Shown: positions 21,184 to 29,581 of the stretch, one piece after another | Layout of the letters: every line of letters starts with the position of its first letter | Position numbering within the stretch: the stretch's first letter is position 1 | DNA from: CAWINH01 sp963837425 | GTDB lineage: Bacteria > Chloroflexota > Limnocylindria > QHBO01 | Direction: 5' to 3' | Assembly: GCA_963837425.1 (NCBI GenBank) | Contig: CAWINH010000013.1 | Location: forward strand, 1-41,948 | Length of the DNA: 41,948 nucleotides | Notes under the pieces: model-generated | What the model saw: only the letters and a program-made list of their open reading frames with translations | What the model was told of the DNA's origin: nothing | The model's database searches: none | Program-made: the position numbers and the translations under genes

Positions 21184-23972
21184 CGCCGCCGCGCAAGGTC
21201 CTCGTCATCGGCTCGGGGCCGATCCTGATCGGCCAGGCCGCCGAGTTCGACTACGCGGGCGTGCAGGCCTGCCTCGCGCTGCGTGGCGAGGGGGTCGAGA
21301 CGGTCCTCGTCAACTCGAACCCGGCCACGGTGATGACCGACCCCGACGTGGGCGGCACGGTGGTCATCGGCCCCCTGACGGTCGAGCACCTCGGCGCGGT
21401 CATCGCCGAGCACCGGCCCGACGCGCTGCTCCCCACCCTCGGCGGGCAGACCGGGCTGAACCTGGCGGTGGCGCTCGACGACGCGGGCATCCTGGACCGA
21501 TACGGGCTGCGCGTCCTCGGCACACCGCTCGATGCGGTGCGCGCCGCGGAGGATCGCGGAGGGTTCCGGAGCCTCGTGACCGGGATCGGCGAGCCGGTGC
21601 CGGAGAGCGCGGTCATCGAATCAGTCGACGACGGGATGCGCTTCGTCGAGGCGCTCCGAGCGCCGGTCGTCATCCGTCCGGCCTTCACCCTGGGCGGCGG
21701 AGGCGGAGGCTTCGCCTTCACCCCCGAGGAGGCCCGGGAGCGGATCGCGACCGGGCTGCGCACGAGCCCCATCGGCCAGGTGCTCGTCGAGCGTTCGTTG
21801 CTGGGCTGGTACGAGATCGAGTTCGAGGTGCTGCGCGATGCCGCCGACACGACGATCGCGATCTGCGGGATGGAGAACGTCGATCCGATGGGGGTTCACA
21901 CCGGCGACTCGATCGTGGTGGCGCCCATCCAGACCCTCCCCGACCCGGTCGTCCAGCGGCTGCGTCGTTCGGCGCTGAAGATCGTCCGGGCGCTGCGCCT
22001 CGAGGGAGGCTGCAACGTCCAGCTGGCCGTGACGCCAGATGGGAGCGACTACCGGGTCATCGAGGTCAACCCCCGCGTCAGCCGCTCGTCGGCGCTCGCC
22101 TCGAAGGCGACCGGCTATCCGATCGCCCGCGTGGCGGCGCTCGTCGGGCTCGGAAAGCGGCTCGACGAGCTCCCGAACCCGGCGACCGGCGGCAACTCGG
22201 CGGCATTCGAGCCGGCGGTCGACTACGTCGTGGTGAAGATCCCGCGCTGGCCGTTCGACAAGTTCCCGGCCGCCGATCGATCGCTCGGGGTGCAGATGAA
22301 GGCGACCGGCGAGGCGATGGCGATCGACCGTGAATTCGGCCCCGCCCTCCTCAAGGCCCTCCGTTCACTCGAGCCGCGCGGTCACGGCTGGCTGTGGGAG
22401 GACGACGGCTGGGGTCTCACCCACCGCGCCCCGGACGACCCCGAGGCCTTCCTGGCGCCGAGTGACACCCGCCTGTGGCGGATGCTGAGCCTGCTCCGGC
22501 ATGGCTGGACCGATGCCGCCGGCCTGGCGGCGCTGACCGGCATCGCGCCATGGTTCTGCGAGCGCTTCGCCGAGCTCGTGGCGTCCGAGGCATCCGTGGT
22601 CGGGGCGCCGCTGCTCGAGGCGAAGCGCGCGGGTTTCGGGGATGCCGAGATCGCCGCGCTCTCCGGCGTGCCACCCGCCGCCGTGCGCCGTGCGCGGGTG
22701 CGGGCCGGGATCCTGCCCGCCTACCGCCGCGTCGATACGTGCGCCGGCGAGTTCCCGGCCGAGACGCCGTACTTCTACTCGTCGTACGCGCTGCCCGAAG
22801 TCCCGCCGCCGGCCGAGCGGCGCAGCGTCATCGTCGTTGGCTCGGGGCCGATCCGCATCGGGCAGGGGATCGAGTTTGACTATTGCTCGGTGCGTGCCGC
22901 GTGGGCGATCCGTGAGCTCGGGCTCGACGCGGTCGTCATCAACAACAACCCCGAGACGGTCTCGACCGACTACGACGCGTGCTCGCGGCTCTACTTCGAG
23001 CCGCTCGACACCGAGTCGGTGCTCGACGTCATCGACCACGAGCGAGCGCTCACCGGTGAGCCGCCGCTCGTGCTGCTCACCTTCGGCGGGCAGACGGCGA
23101 TCGACCTCGCGAAGGACCTCGCCTACGACGACGTCCCGATCGCCGGGCTCACGGCCCACGCCATCGAGCTCACCGAGGATCGCGAGCGGTTCGCCGATCT
23201 CCTCGAGGAGCTGGGGCTCTCTGGACCGCGCGGACGCCTGGCCGCCGATGCCGCCGACCTCCGGGCCGCCGCGGATGCGATGGGTCTGCCGGTCATCGTG
23301 CGGCCCTCCTGGGTCATCGGCGGGCGGGGGATCGCGGTCCTGCGCTCTGCGGACGACCTCGCCGAGCTGCTGCGCACCGACATCGGCTGGCCGCTTCGCG
23401 TCGACGAGCTCGTGGAGGGCACCGAGCTCGACGTGGACGCGATGTGCGACGGCACCGCGTGGTGCGTCCCCGGCATCCTCGAGCAGCTCGATCCGCCCGG
23501 CGTCCATTCCGGTGACTCGATCGCCGTCCTCCCGCCCCAGAGCCTGTCGCGCGACGCCCAGGAACGCGCCGCCTCCGCTGCCGGCCGCATTGCGCTGGCG
23601 CTCGGTATCCGTGGTGTCCTCAACGTGCAGATGATCGTCGCCGGCGACCGGATCGTCGTCATCGAGGCGAACCCGCGCGCGAGCCGAACGGTGCCGATCG
23701 TGGCGAAGGCCACCGGGCGCGACGTCGTGGCCGCGGCCGTGCGCTGCGCGCTGGGAGGAACCCTGGCGGAGGCCGGCTGGGAGCCGGGGCTGGCGCCGGA
23801 TGCGGCGCTCGTGGCGGTGAAGGCGCCGGTCGGCTCGCTGTGGCGCCTGCCGGGCGTATCGGGCGAGCTGGGGCCGGAGATGCGATCGACCGGCGAGGTG
23901 CTGGGGCTGGCGACCGACTACGAGACCGCGACGGCGCGGGCGATGGATGCGGCCCGCGCCCACACGGCCTGA
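21180..23972 (+). CDS. carB: carbamoyl-phosphate synthase large subunit lacking the C-terminal allosteric domain
   Basis: The 930-residue product makes carbamoyl phosphate for pyrimidine and arginine synthesis. It has two ATP-grasp halves: the first starts KVLVIGSGPILIGQAAEFDYAG, with RPAFTLGGGGGGFA and NPRVSRSSALASKATGYPIA; the second starts SVIVVGSGPIRIGQGIEFDYC, with RPSWVIGGRGIAV and NPRASRTVPIVAKATGRDV. The usual length is about 1070. This one stops right after GPEMRSTGEVLG plus about 20 residues, where E. coli CarB (about residue 935) enters the MGS-like allosteric domain. The following sequence is an opposite-strand gene, so the truncation is clean and not a frameshift. UMP, IMP and ornithine control should therefore be missing. 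Start is GTG, coupled to carA. Confidence 0.95.
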   Translation: MTPPRKVLVIGSGPILIGQAAEFDYAGVQACLALRGEGVETVLVNSNPATVMTDPDVGGTVVIGPLTVEHLGAVIAEHRPDALLPTLGGQTGLNLAVALDDAGILDRYGLRVLGTPLDAVRAAEDRGGFRSLVTGIGEPVPESAVIESVDDGMRFVEALRAPVVIRPAFTLGGGGGGFAFTPEEARERIATGLRTSPIGQVLVERSLLGWYEIEFEVLRDAADTTIAICGMENVDPMGVHTGDSIVVAPIQTLPDPVVQRLRRSALKIVRALRLEGGCNVQLAVTPDGSDYRVIEVNPRVSRSSALASKATGYPIARVAALVGLGKRLDELPNPATGGNSAAFEPAVDYVVVKIPRWPFDKFPAADRSLGVQMKATGEAMAIDREFGPALLKALRSLEPRGHGWLWEDDGWGLTHRAPDDPEAFLAPSDTRLWRMLSLLRHGWTDAAGLAALTGIAPWFCERFAELVASEASVVGAPLLEAKRAGFGDAEIAALSGVPPAAVRRARVRAGILPAYRRVDTCAGEFPAETPYFYSSYALPEVPPPAERRSVIVVGSGPIRIGQGIEFDYCSVRAAWAIRELGLDAVVINNNPETVSTDYDACSRLYFEPLDTESVLDVIDHERALTGEPPLVLLTFGGQTAIDLAKDLAYDDVPIAGLTAHAIELTEDRERFADLLEELGLSGPRGRLAADAADLRAAADAMGLPVIVRPSWVIGGRGIAVLRSADDLAELLRTDIGWPLRVDELVEGTELDVDAMCDGTAWCVPGILEQLDPPGVHSGDSIAVLPPQSLSRDAQERAASAAGRIALALGIRGVLNVQMIVAGDRIVVIEANPRASRTVPIVAKATGRDVVAAAVRCALGGTLAEAGWEPGLAPDAALVAVKAPVGSLWRLPGVSGELGPEMRSTGEVLGLATDYETATARAMDAARAHTA

Positions 23973-23978
23973 TCGCCC

Positions 23979-24668
23979 TCAGCGGGAGGAGGCGCCCTTT
24001 CGACGGCGCGCGTTGCCGCCGCGCCCCGACGCGGCCGGAGAGGCGACGCGGCGCCGCAGGTAGCCGCCGTACCAGCCCGCGATCGCGCCGAAGAAGAGCT
24101 GGAAGCTCTCCTGGGAGGCGAGGCCCAGGAAGACCGCGGGTCCACTGAGCCCGGTGTCCACCCCGCCCTGCAGGATCGCGGTGCCAACGATGCCCGAGAA
24201 GAGGATCACCCCGAGGAACGCCGCCGCGAGGCCGAAGGCCCACGGCCGTTGCCAGCCGAACCAGCCGGCGGCGATCAGTGCCGCGAACGAGACGACCGAC
24301 GCCAGCGTCGCGGTCAGCGCGGATCCGGGGCCAAGCCGCGCGACGAGCTCGCCGATGGCCCACAACACGCCGCCGAGCACCCACCAGCGGGGTGCCAGCG
24401 CCAGCAGGTAGAAGCCGGCCACGATGCCGCGCATCGGTCCGGCATAAGTGAAGCCGGCCAGCGGGTCGGGCTTGCCGGGCAATGGCGGCGCGGGCGGGAA
24501 AATGCGGTCCAGGAAGCCGGCCGGCCTTGGAGCCGGCGCCGTCACCTTTCGCTCGCCGCCCTCGCCGCCCTCTGCAGCCTCCTCGGCGTCGACGCCGCCC
24601 TGGGCCCGTTGTCGCGCTCGGCGACGCGCCTCGGCACGCGACGTGGCTCGGTCGGTCTGATCTGGCAT
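23979..24668 (-). CDS. membrane protein of unknown function
   Basis: The 229-residue product begins with a strongly charged cytoplasmic segment (about 1-60, with Arg/Glu-rich ARRRARQRAQGG), then a Pro-rich stretch, then about four membrane segments from about 75 to 205, and a basic C-terminus RGGNARRRKGASSR. The helix order and the basic ends fit an inner membrane protein. I recognise no family. A TACAAT box at 24678-24683 lies 9 nt before the ATG on the minus strand. The 3' end is 7 nt from the end of carB, so the genes converge. Confidence 0.65.
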   Translation of the reverse strand: MPDQTDRATSRAEARRRARQRAQGGVDAEEAAEGGEGGERKVTAPAPRPAGFLDRIFPPAPPLPGKPDPLAGFTYAGPMRGIVAGFYLLALAPRWWVLGGVLWAIGELVARLGPGSALTATLASVVSFAALIAAGWFGWQRPWAFGLAAAFLGVILFSGIVGTAILQGGVDTGLSGPAVFLGLASQESFQLFFGAIAGWYGGYLRRRVASPAASGRGGNARRRKGASSR

Positions 24669-24677
24669 GGGGCGCCG

Positions 24678-24683
24678 ATTGTA
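24678..24683 (-). promoter_or_regulatory. -10 box of the membrane protein gene (leaderless)
   Basis: TACAAT on the minus strand, five of six bases of the TATAAT consensus, ends 9 nt before the ATG at 24668. Confidence 0.45.
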
Positions 24684-24799
24684 CGCGACGCGAGCACGGG
24701 GCCGGGGAGTGGCGGCAGTAACCCGGCGCTAAGCCGCCGGTAACGCGGCTTCCGCCATGCTCGCCCCACGCCGGCGCCTCCTGCGACCGGGAGGTCTCC

Positions 24800-27343
24800 A
24801 TGCTGCATCGTCCGTCGTTTCACCCCCTACGCCGATGGCACCGCGTCGTGGCCGCGATCGCCGCCTGCGGCACGGCCGCCCTCAGCCTCTCCGCGGCGCT
24901 GGCCGCGCCGCTCGCTGTCGACGACGCCGGTGCGGAGCACCTGGTCATCAGCGAGCTGCTCACCGGCTCCGCCAGCGCGTCGGACGAGTTCATCGAGGTC
25001 TACAACCCGACGGCCAGCGACGTGCCGCTCGACGGCCTGGAGCTCATCTACGTCAGCTCCAGCGGTGCCACGATCACCCGCAAGGCGACCTGGGATGCCG
25101 CGGCGACGGCGTTGCCGCCTGGCCGGCACCTGCTGGTGGCAAACGAGTCGGGCACGTATGCGGCGATCGCCGACGCGACCTACGGCGGCGGCCTGGCGGC
25201 CGCAGGGGGAAGCGTGGCCATCCGGGTCGCGGGTGCCGACACGGCGATCGATGCCGTCGGATGGGGAACCGCGGTCAGCACCTGGCTCGAGGGAAACGTC
25301 GCCGCCGCGCCGCCTGCCGGCCACAGCCTCGAGCGACTGCCGGGCGGTGTCGACGGATCCGGGCAGGACACAGACGACAACTCACTCGACTTCGTTGAAC
25401 GCGCGCAGCCGGCCCCGGAGAATCTCGCGTCGCCCCCGGTTCCCGAACCGCCGGTGGCCACGCCGACCATGACGCCGAGCCCGGCCGCGAGTCCAACGCC
25501 GACGCCAACGCCGATGCCGACGCCAACACCGACGCCGGCGCCCACCGCTTCGCCAACTCCGGCGTCAACGCCGCTCCACACCCCGTCCCCGGCGATCGGC
25601 ATCGCCGCCGCGCGCGCGATGCCGGACGGCACGCTGGTCACGATCGAGGGCACGGCACTCACCGATTCCGCCTTCTTCGACGGCGGCGGCTTCGTCGCGG
25701 ATCCGACGGCGGGGATCGCCGTCCTGGTGACCGACGGCGCGTTCGTGCGGGGTGCTCAGATGCGGATCACCGGCACCATCGGCGACCGCTACGCCCAGCG
25801 CACCCTTCGCGCGGAGGGGACGGACATCACGGTGCTCGGAGAGGGCGTCGAACCCGAGCCGGTGGCCGTGACGACCGGGACGGTCAACGAGACGGTGGAG
25901 GGCCGGCTGGTCGTTACCTCGGGAGCGGTCGCGGGACCGACAAGCCCGCTGACCGGCGCCGTCGCCTTTGATCTCGACGACGGGTCTGGCAGCGTCCGGC
26001 TCGTCATTGGCGACACGACCGGAATCGACGGCGGCGCCTGGGCCGCGGGCACCCGGCTGTCCATTCGGGGAGTCGTGGACCAACGGGACTCGAGCGGCAC
26101 TGGCACTTCGGGGTACCGCCTCATGCCGCGCGACGAATCCGACGTGCTGTCGATTCTCGAACCCTCGCCGACGCCGGCCTCCTCGCCGGCTGGCTCGCCA
26201 ACACCGATGCCGACCGCCACGCCCGGCACGTCCGCGACCGATATCTCCGACGCCCGTGGGTCGGCGAAGAATACCCGCCTCGTGGTTCGCGGCGTGGTGA
26301 CGATGCCGAGCGGCCTCTTCGAGCCGGCCGCGGCGGTCGTGGAGGATGAGAGCGGCGCCATCTACCTCCGGCTCGGCGACGACGCCGGAGAGCTGGCGGT
26401 GGGACAGCTCATCGAGGCGGCTGGTGTCCACTCGACGTGGACCGGCATGGAGAGCCTCAGGATCTCCGAGCCGCCGCAGCAGCTCGGAGAGGCCGCGGTT
26501 CCCACCCCGCTGTCGCGGGCCACGGGTGCAATCGGCGAGCCCGAGGAGGCGAGACTCGTGATCGTGCGCGGGATCGCGGCGAGCGCCCCGCGTCGGACGT
26601 CGGCGCACAACTCCTACTTCGACCTTGATGACGGGAGCGGGCCGCTGCGCGTCTTCCTCTCTCCCGCACTCGCGTTCGACGTGACGGCGATCGCGGCGGG
26701 CGCCCGGCTCGAGGTGCGAGGGGTCGTCCTCCAGGCGACGACCGGTCAGCAGCCGCTGCGCGGTTACCGCCTGTGGCCGGTGACTGGCGCGGACGTCAGG
26801 GTCCTCGGGCCTGCCGCGGCAGCCAGCGCCTCATCGGGCGGCACCGAATCAGCCGCCGATGGATCCGGGGCATCTGGCGGGCCGGCGGGCATCGCCCGGG
26901 CGTCCTCGACGCCTGCGCCCCGGCGGGCGCAGCCCGAGCCGCAGCTGGCGATCGCGCGGCCGACTGCCGCTTCGGTCGTGCCGGCGACCCCCGAGCCGGG
27001 CGCAGCCGAGGGTCGCTCGGCGCGGCATCCGGCGCCTACGGGCGCCGTCGTGCTGCTCGGGCTCGCGGCCGTGCTGGCTGCCGTGGCGGGGGGTCTGCTG
27101 CTGCGCGGCTCATTCCTCAAGCGCCTCGCGAATTTCGCGGGCCTCCCTGGCGGAGTTGATGACAGCGTTGTGGCGGAGCCGGCGGTCGATTCGGCCAGCG
27201 GGTCCCTCGAGGGGCTACCGGAGCTGATCGGGTTGGCACCGATCGCGACAGACGCGGCGCCATCTCGCGCGCTGAGCGCGCTGAGCACACCCGGGGCGAG
27301 CGGCGGATCGGGAAAGGACGGGGGTATACTCCCGCGGACCTGA
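24800..27343 (+). CDS. secreted, membrane-anchored protein with lamin-tail domain and OB-like repeats
   Basis: The 847-residue product has a GGGAGG site 6 nt before the ATG. A signal peptide (about 1-36, ending near LAAP) is followed by a lamin-tail domain (about 46-165: HLVISELLTG, DEFIEVYNPT, HSLERL). A Pro-Thr linker of short repeats (about 205-260) leads to paired OB-like domains at about 265-455; another Pro-Thr linker leads to a second pair (about 480-680). A membrane helix (about 750-770) and a 75-residue cytoplasmic tail close it. LTD plus OB arrays are typical of extracellular nucleases and their relatives in Chloroflexota and Firmicutes, but no nuclease or phosphatase domain is present here. 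It may bind DNA or other polymers at the surface; this is inference. Confidence 0.75.
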   Translation: MLHRPSFHPLRRWHRVVAAIAACGTAALSLSAALAAPLAVDDAGAEHLVISELLTGSASASDEFIEVYNPTASDVPLDGLELIYVSSSGATITRKATWDAAATALPPGRHLLVANESGTYAAIADATYGGGLAAAGGSVAIRVAGADTAIDAVGWGTAVSTWLEGNVAAAPPAGHSLERLPGGVDGSGQDTDDNSLDFVERAQPAPENLASPPVPEPPVATPTMTPSPAASPTPTPTPMPTPTPTPAPTASPTPASTPLHTPSPAIGIAAARAMPDGTLVTIEGTALTDSAFFDGGGFVADPTAGIAVLVTDGAFVRGAQMRITGTIGDRYAQRTLRAEGTDITVLGEGVEPEPVAVTTGTVNETVEGRLVVTSGAVAGPTSPLTGAVAFDLDDGSGSVRLVIGDTTGIDGGAWAAGTRLSIRGVVDQRDSSGTGTSGYRLMPRDESDVLSILEPSPTPASSPAGSPTPMPTATPGTSATDISDARGSAKNTRLVVRGVVTMPSGLFEPAAAVVEDESGAIYLRLGDDAGELAVGQLIEAAGVHSTWTGMESLRISEPPQQLGEAAVPTPLSRATGAIGEPEEARLVIVRGIAASAPRRTSAHNSYFDLDDGSGPLRVFLSPALAFDVTAIAAGARLEVRGVVLQATTGQQPLRGYRLWPVTGADVRVLGPAAAASASSGGTESAADGSGASGGPAGIARASSTPAPRRAQPEPQLAIARPTAASVVPATPEPGAAEGRSARHPAPTGAVVLLGLAAVLAAVAGGLLLRGSFLKRLANFAGLPGGVDDSVVAEPAVDSASGSLEGLPELIGLAPIATDAAPSRALSALSTPGASGGSGKDGGILPRT
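27325..27330 (+). promoter_or_regulatory. -10 box of the nucleoside phosphorylase gene
   Basis: TATACT lies in the final codons of the preceding gene, about 48 nt before the GTG at 27378. A GGAGG at 27358-27362 lies on the resulting leader. I see no good -35. Confidence 0.4.
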
Positions 27344-27377
27344 CGTTCCACGCTCAGCGGAGGCGGTTCAAAGCAAA

Positions 27378-28232
27378 GTGTCCGAGCTCTCAGCGGCCGA
27401 TGCGCCGCATACAGGAGAACGCCAGTACCACATCGACCTCGAGCGCGGAGAGCTGTCCGAGTACATCCTGCTCGCGGGTGACCCGGGTCGCGTGCGAAAG
27501 ACTGCCGCGCTCTTCGATGAGGTCGAGCTCGAGCGGAGCAACCGGGAGATCGCAACCGCCACGGGAACCTACCGCGGCATGCGCGTCTCCGTGATGTCCA
27601 CCGGGATGGGCCCCGACAATGTGGAGATCGTGCTCGCCGAGGTGCTTGAGATCACTGACGCGCCGACGTTCGTGCGGATCGGATCCAGTGGCGCCCTCCA
27701 ACCGGAGATCGAATCGGGCGACCTCATCATCTCCACCGGGGCCGTGCGGATGGAGAACACGACCGACTACTACGTGCACCCCGGGTACCCCGCCATCGCC
27801 CATCGGGACGTGGTCTGGGCCCTCGAGACGGCGTGTCGTGACCTTGGCTACACGCACCACCTGGGGATCACCGCCACCGCGAGCGGGTTCTACGCTCCGC
27901 AGGGACGGGCGATGCACACGCTCCCGGTTCGCTATCCTGACCTCGCAGAGGAGCTCAGGAGGCAGCGCGTTGCGAACTTCGACATGGAATCCTCGGCGCT
28001 GTTCGTGCTGAGCTCGCTCGCCGGCCTTCGGGCTGGTACCGTCTGCGCGGCTTATGCGCAGCGTGTGAGTGGAACATTCATCGAGGGAGCGGCGAAGGAG
28101 GCCGCCGAGAAGCGCTGTATCGATGCCGGACTGGCCGGCATCCACCTGCTCTGGGAGCTCGACCAGGCACCGCCTGGCGAGGCCCGTGACCGCTGGTCGT
28201 CACTAGTTGGCGGCAGGAGCGGCGAGCAGTAA
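27378..28232 (+). CDS. nucleoside phosphorylase (uridine phosphorylase family)
   Basis: The 284-residue product belongs to the PNP/UDP phosphorylase superfamily, which splits nucleosides with phosphate to base and (deoxy)ribose 1-phosphate. Motifs are YILLAGDPGRVRKTA (phosphate binding), VMSTGMGPDNVEIVLAEV, FVRIGSSGALQPEIESGDLIIS and FDMESSALFVLSSLAG (ribose-binding Glu). The phrase GSSGALQPEI and MESSAL favour the uridine phosphorylase branch, but the base preference is not certain. Start is GTG, with GGAGG about 15 nt upstream, a long spacing. It heads a run of same-strand genes continuing through DUF5679 and the glycolytic block. Confidence 0.88.
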   Translation: MSELSAADAPHTGERQYHIDLERGELSEYILLAGDPGRVRKTAALFDEVELERSNREIATATGTYRGMRVSVMSTGMGPDNVEIVLAEVLEITDAPTFVRIGSSGALQPEIESGDLIISTGAVRMENTTDYYVHPGYPAIAHRDVVWALETACRDLGYTHHLGITATASGFYAPQGRAMHTLPVRYPDLAEELRRQRVANFDMESSALFVLSSLAGLRAGTVCAAYAQRVSGTFIEGAAKEAAEKRCIDAGLAGIHLLWELDQAPPGEARDRWSSLVGGRSGEQ

Positions 28233-28277
28233 CCACAGACCCGGCCGATATGGGCCGGAGAAGGAGGCTACCGACCG

Positions 28278-28421
28278 ATGGCGACCAATGCCTATTGCGT
28301 CAAGTGCAAGGCCAAGCGCGACATGAACAACGAGCACAAGATCACGATGAAGAACGGCAAGCCGGCCACTGAGGGCATCTGCCCGGTGTGCGGCACCAAG
28401 ATGTTCAAGATCGGCGGCTGA
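28278..28421 (+). CDS. DUF5679 small zinc-ribbon protein
   Basis: The 47-residue product has an AAGGAGG site 10 nt before the ATG. Two CxxC pairs, YCVKCKAK and CPVCGTKMF, bracket the conserved phrase TMKNGKPATEGICPVCG; this is the DUF5679 domain, found alone or at the C-terminus of topoisomerase-like proteins in Chloroflexota and Actinobacteria. It probably binds one zinc and nucleic acid or another protein; no function is proven. A small hairpin (CCGGCC at 28241-28246 with GGCCGG at 28253-28258) lies just upstream of the ribosome site. Confidence 0.85.
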   Translation: MATNAYCVKCKAKRDMNNEHKITMKNGKPATEGICPVCGTKMFKIGG

Positions 28422-28445
28422 CGACCTCGATCGCCATCGCAGGTC

Positions 28446-28515
28446 GGCCGCCCGGCCGCCCCTCGGCCTCCCAACCGGGAGCAGCCGGCGGGTGACCGGG
28501 CGGCCTTCTGCGTGT
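28446..28515 (+). terminator. terminator-like hairpin after the DUF5679 gene
   Basis: GGCCGCCCGG (28446-28455) and CCGGGCGGCC (28496-28505) are perfect complements over 10 bp, with a further CCGGGAG-type stem inside the loop. A moderately T-rich run (TTCTGCGTGTTT) follows. It separates the phosphorylase/DUF5679 unit from the ROK kinase promoter. Confidence 0.5.
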
Positions 28516-28529
28516 TTCGGCACGACCGC

Positions 28530-28535
28530 TACAAT
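28530..28535 (+). promoter_or_regulatory. -10 box of the ROK kinase-glycolysis operon (leaderless)
   Basis: TACAAT lies exactly 8 nt before GTG 28544, which favours that start over TTG 28535. No ribosome site precedes the GTG. Confidence 0.55.
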
Positions 28536-28543
28536 TGACCGAC

Positions 28544-29581
28544 GTGGATGAGGCAGCCGAAAAGCCGATCCTGGCGATCGACCTCGGCGGCACCCAGATC
28601 CGCGCTGCGCACGTGAACCCGGACGCTGCTGTGGCGTGCCGCCGTGCCGTCGGCACGAACGCCGACGAGGGCGTGGACGCGGTGGTCGGCCGAATCTGCC
28701 GGCTCGCCGCGGAATGTCGCGCGGAGGCCGCGTCCACGGGCCTGGGCGCCCCGATCGGGATCGGCATCTCGTCGCCCGGCCCCCTCGATCCGTGGCGTGG
28801 GGTGGTAATGGGGTCGCCGAACCTCCCCGGCTGGCAGGCGGTCCCGCTGGTGGAGATGGTCGAGAAGCGGCTGGACCTGGCGACCTTCCTCGAACGCGAC
28901 ACGAACGTGGCGGTAATGGCCGAGTGGCGCTTCGGTGCCGCGCGCGACCGGCGCGACGTCATCTACGTCACCGTCTCGACCGGCGTCGGGGGCGGGATCA
29001 TCATCGACGGGCGGCCCCTCCACGGGAAGGACGGCACGGCGGGCGAGGTCGGCCACCTCACGGTGGAGCTCGACGGACCGCTGTGCGGCGATGGGATGCC
29101 GGGGCACGTCGAAGCGATCGCGTCCGGCACCGCGATTGCCCGCGAGGGCCGAGCGCTGCTGGCGCGCAACGCGGCGCCCGTGCTGGCCACCCTGGTGAAG
29201 GATCCCGACGAGGTCGACGCCAAGCTCGTGGCGCGTGCGGCAGACAGTGGCGATGCCGCGTGCAGGGCCGTCCTCGACCGCGCGTGGACCGCCATCGGCG
29301 CCATGTGCGCCGGACTCATCAACGTCCTGAACCCCGAGGTCATCGTCATCGGCGGCAGCATCGCGACGCACCGCGAGGAGCTGCTGCCCCGCATCCGCGA
29401 GGAGGTTGCCCGCCGCGCGTTTGCGACCCCGGCACGCCGCGCGAGCATCGTGCTCGCCGCACTCGGAGACGATGTCTCGCTGATCGGCTCGCTGCCGATC
29501 GTCAATGAACGCCTTCACGATTCGGCCTATCGGGCCGGTCGTTCCCCTGAACCCGCAACCAGCATGAGGAGCTCCTCGTGA
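28544..29581 (+). CDS. ROK-family sugar kinase, probable glucokinase
   Basis: The product is 345 residues from GTG 28544; the frame also has a TTG at 28535. Motifs: LAIDLGGTQIRAA (phosphate 1), FLERDTNVAVMAEWRFGAAR (catalytic Asp in ERDTN), VTVSTGVGGGIIIDG, and EVGHLTVE. The ROK zinc motif (CGCGxxGC) reads CGDGMPGH here, so three zinc-binding Cys are reduced to one plus a terminal His. This could weaken or change zinc binding. Position directly before gap, pgk and eno, with a GTGA overlap to gap, supports a glycolytic role, probably glucose phosphorylation. Substrate is inferred. Confidence 0.88.
   Translation: MDEAAEKPILAIDLGGTQIRAAHVNPDAAVACRRAVGTNADEGVDAVVGRICRLAAECRAEAASTGLGAPIGIGISSPGPLDPWRGVVMGSPNLPGWQAVPLVEMVEKRLDLATFLERDTNVAVMAEWRFGAARDRRDVIYVTVSTGVGGGIIIDGRPLHGKDGTAGEVGHLTVELDGPLCGDGMPGHVEAIASGTAIAREGRALLARNAAPVLATLVKDPDEVDAKLVARAADSGDAACRAVLDRAWTAIGAMCAGLINVLNPEVIVIGGSIATHREELLPRIREEVARRAFATPARRASIVLAALGDDVSLIGSLPIVNERLHDSAYRAGRSPEPATSMRSSS

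Noticed and set aside
23973..24700. CarB allosteric domain continued after a frameshift
   Set aside because: No MGS-like sequence follows in any frame; the region is a clear opposite-strand membrane protein gene.
25485..25580. CRISPR or minisatellite array
   Set aside because: The short repeated units are codons for Pro-Thr linkers within the surface protein and have no spacers.
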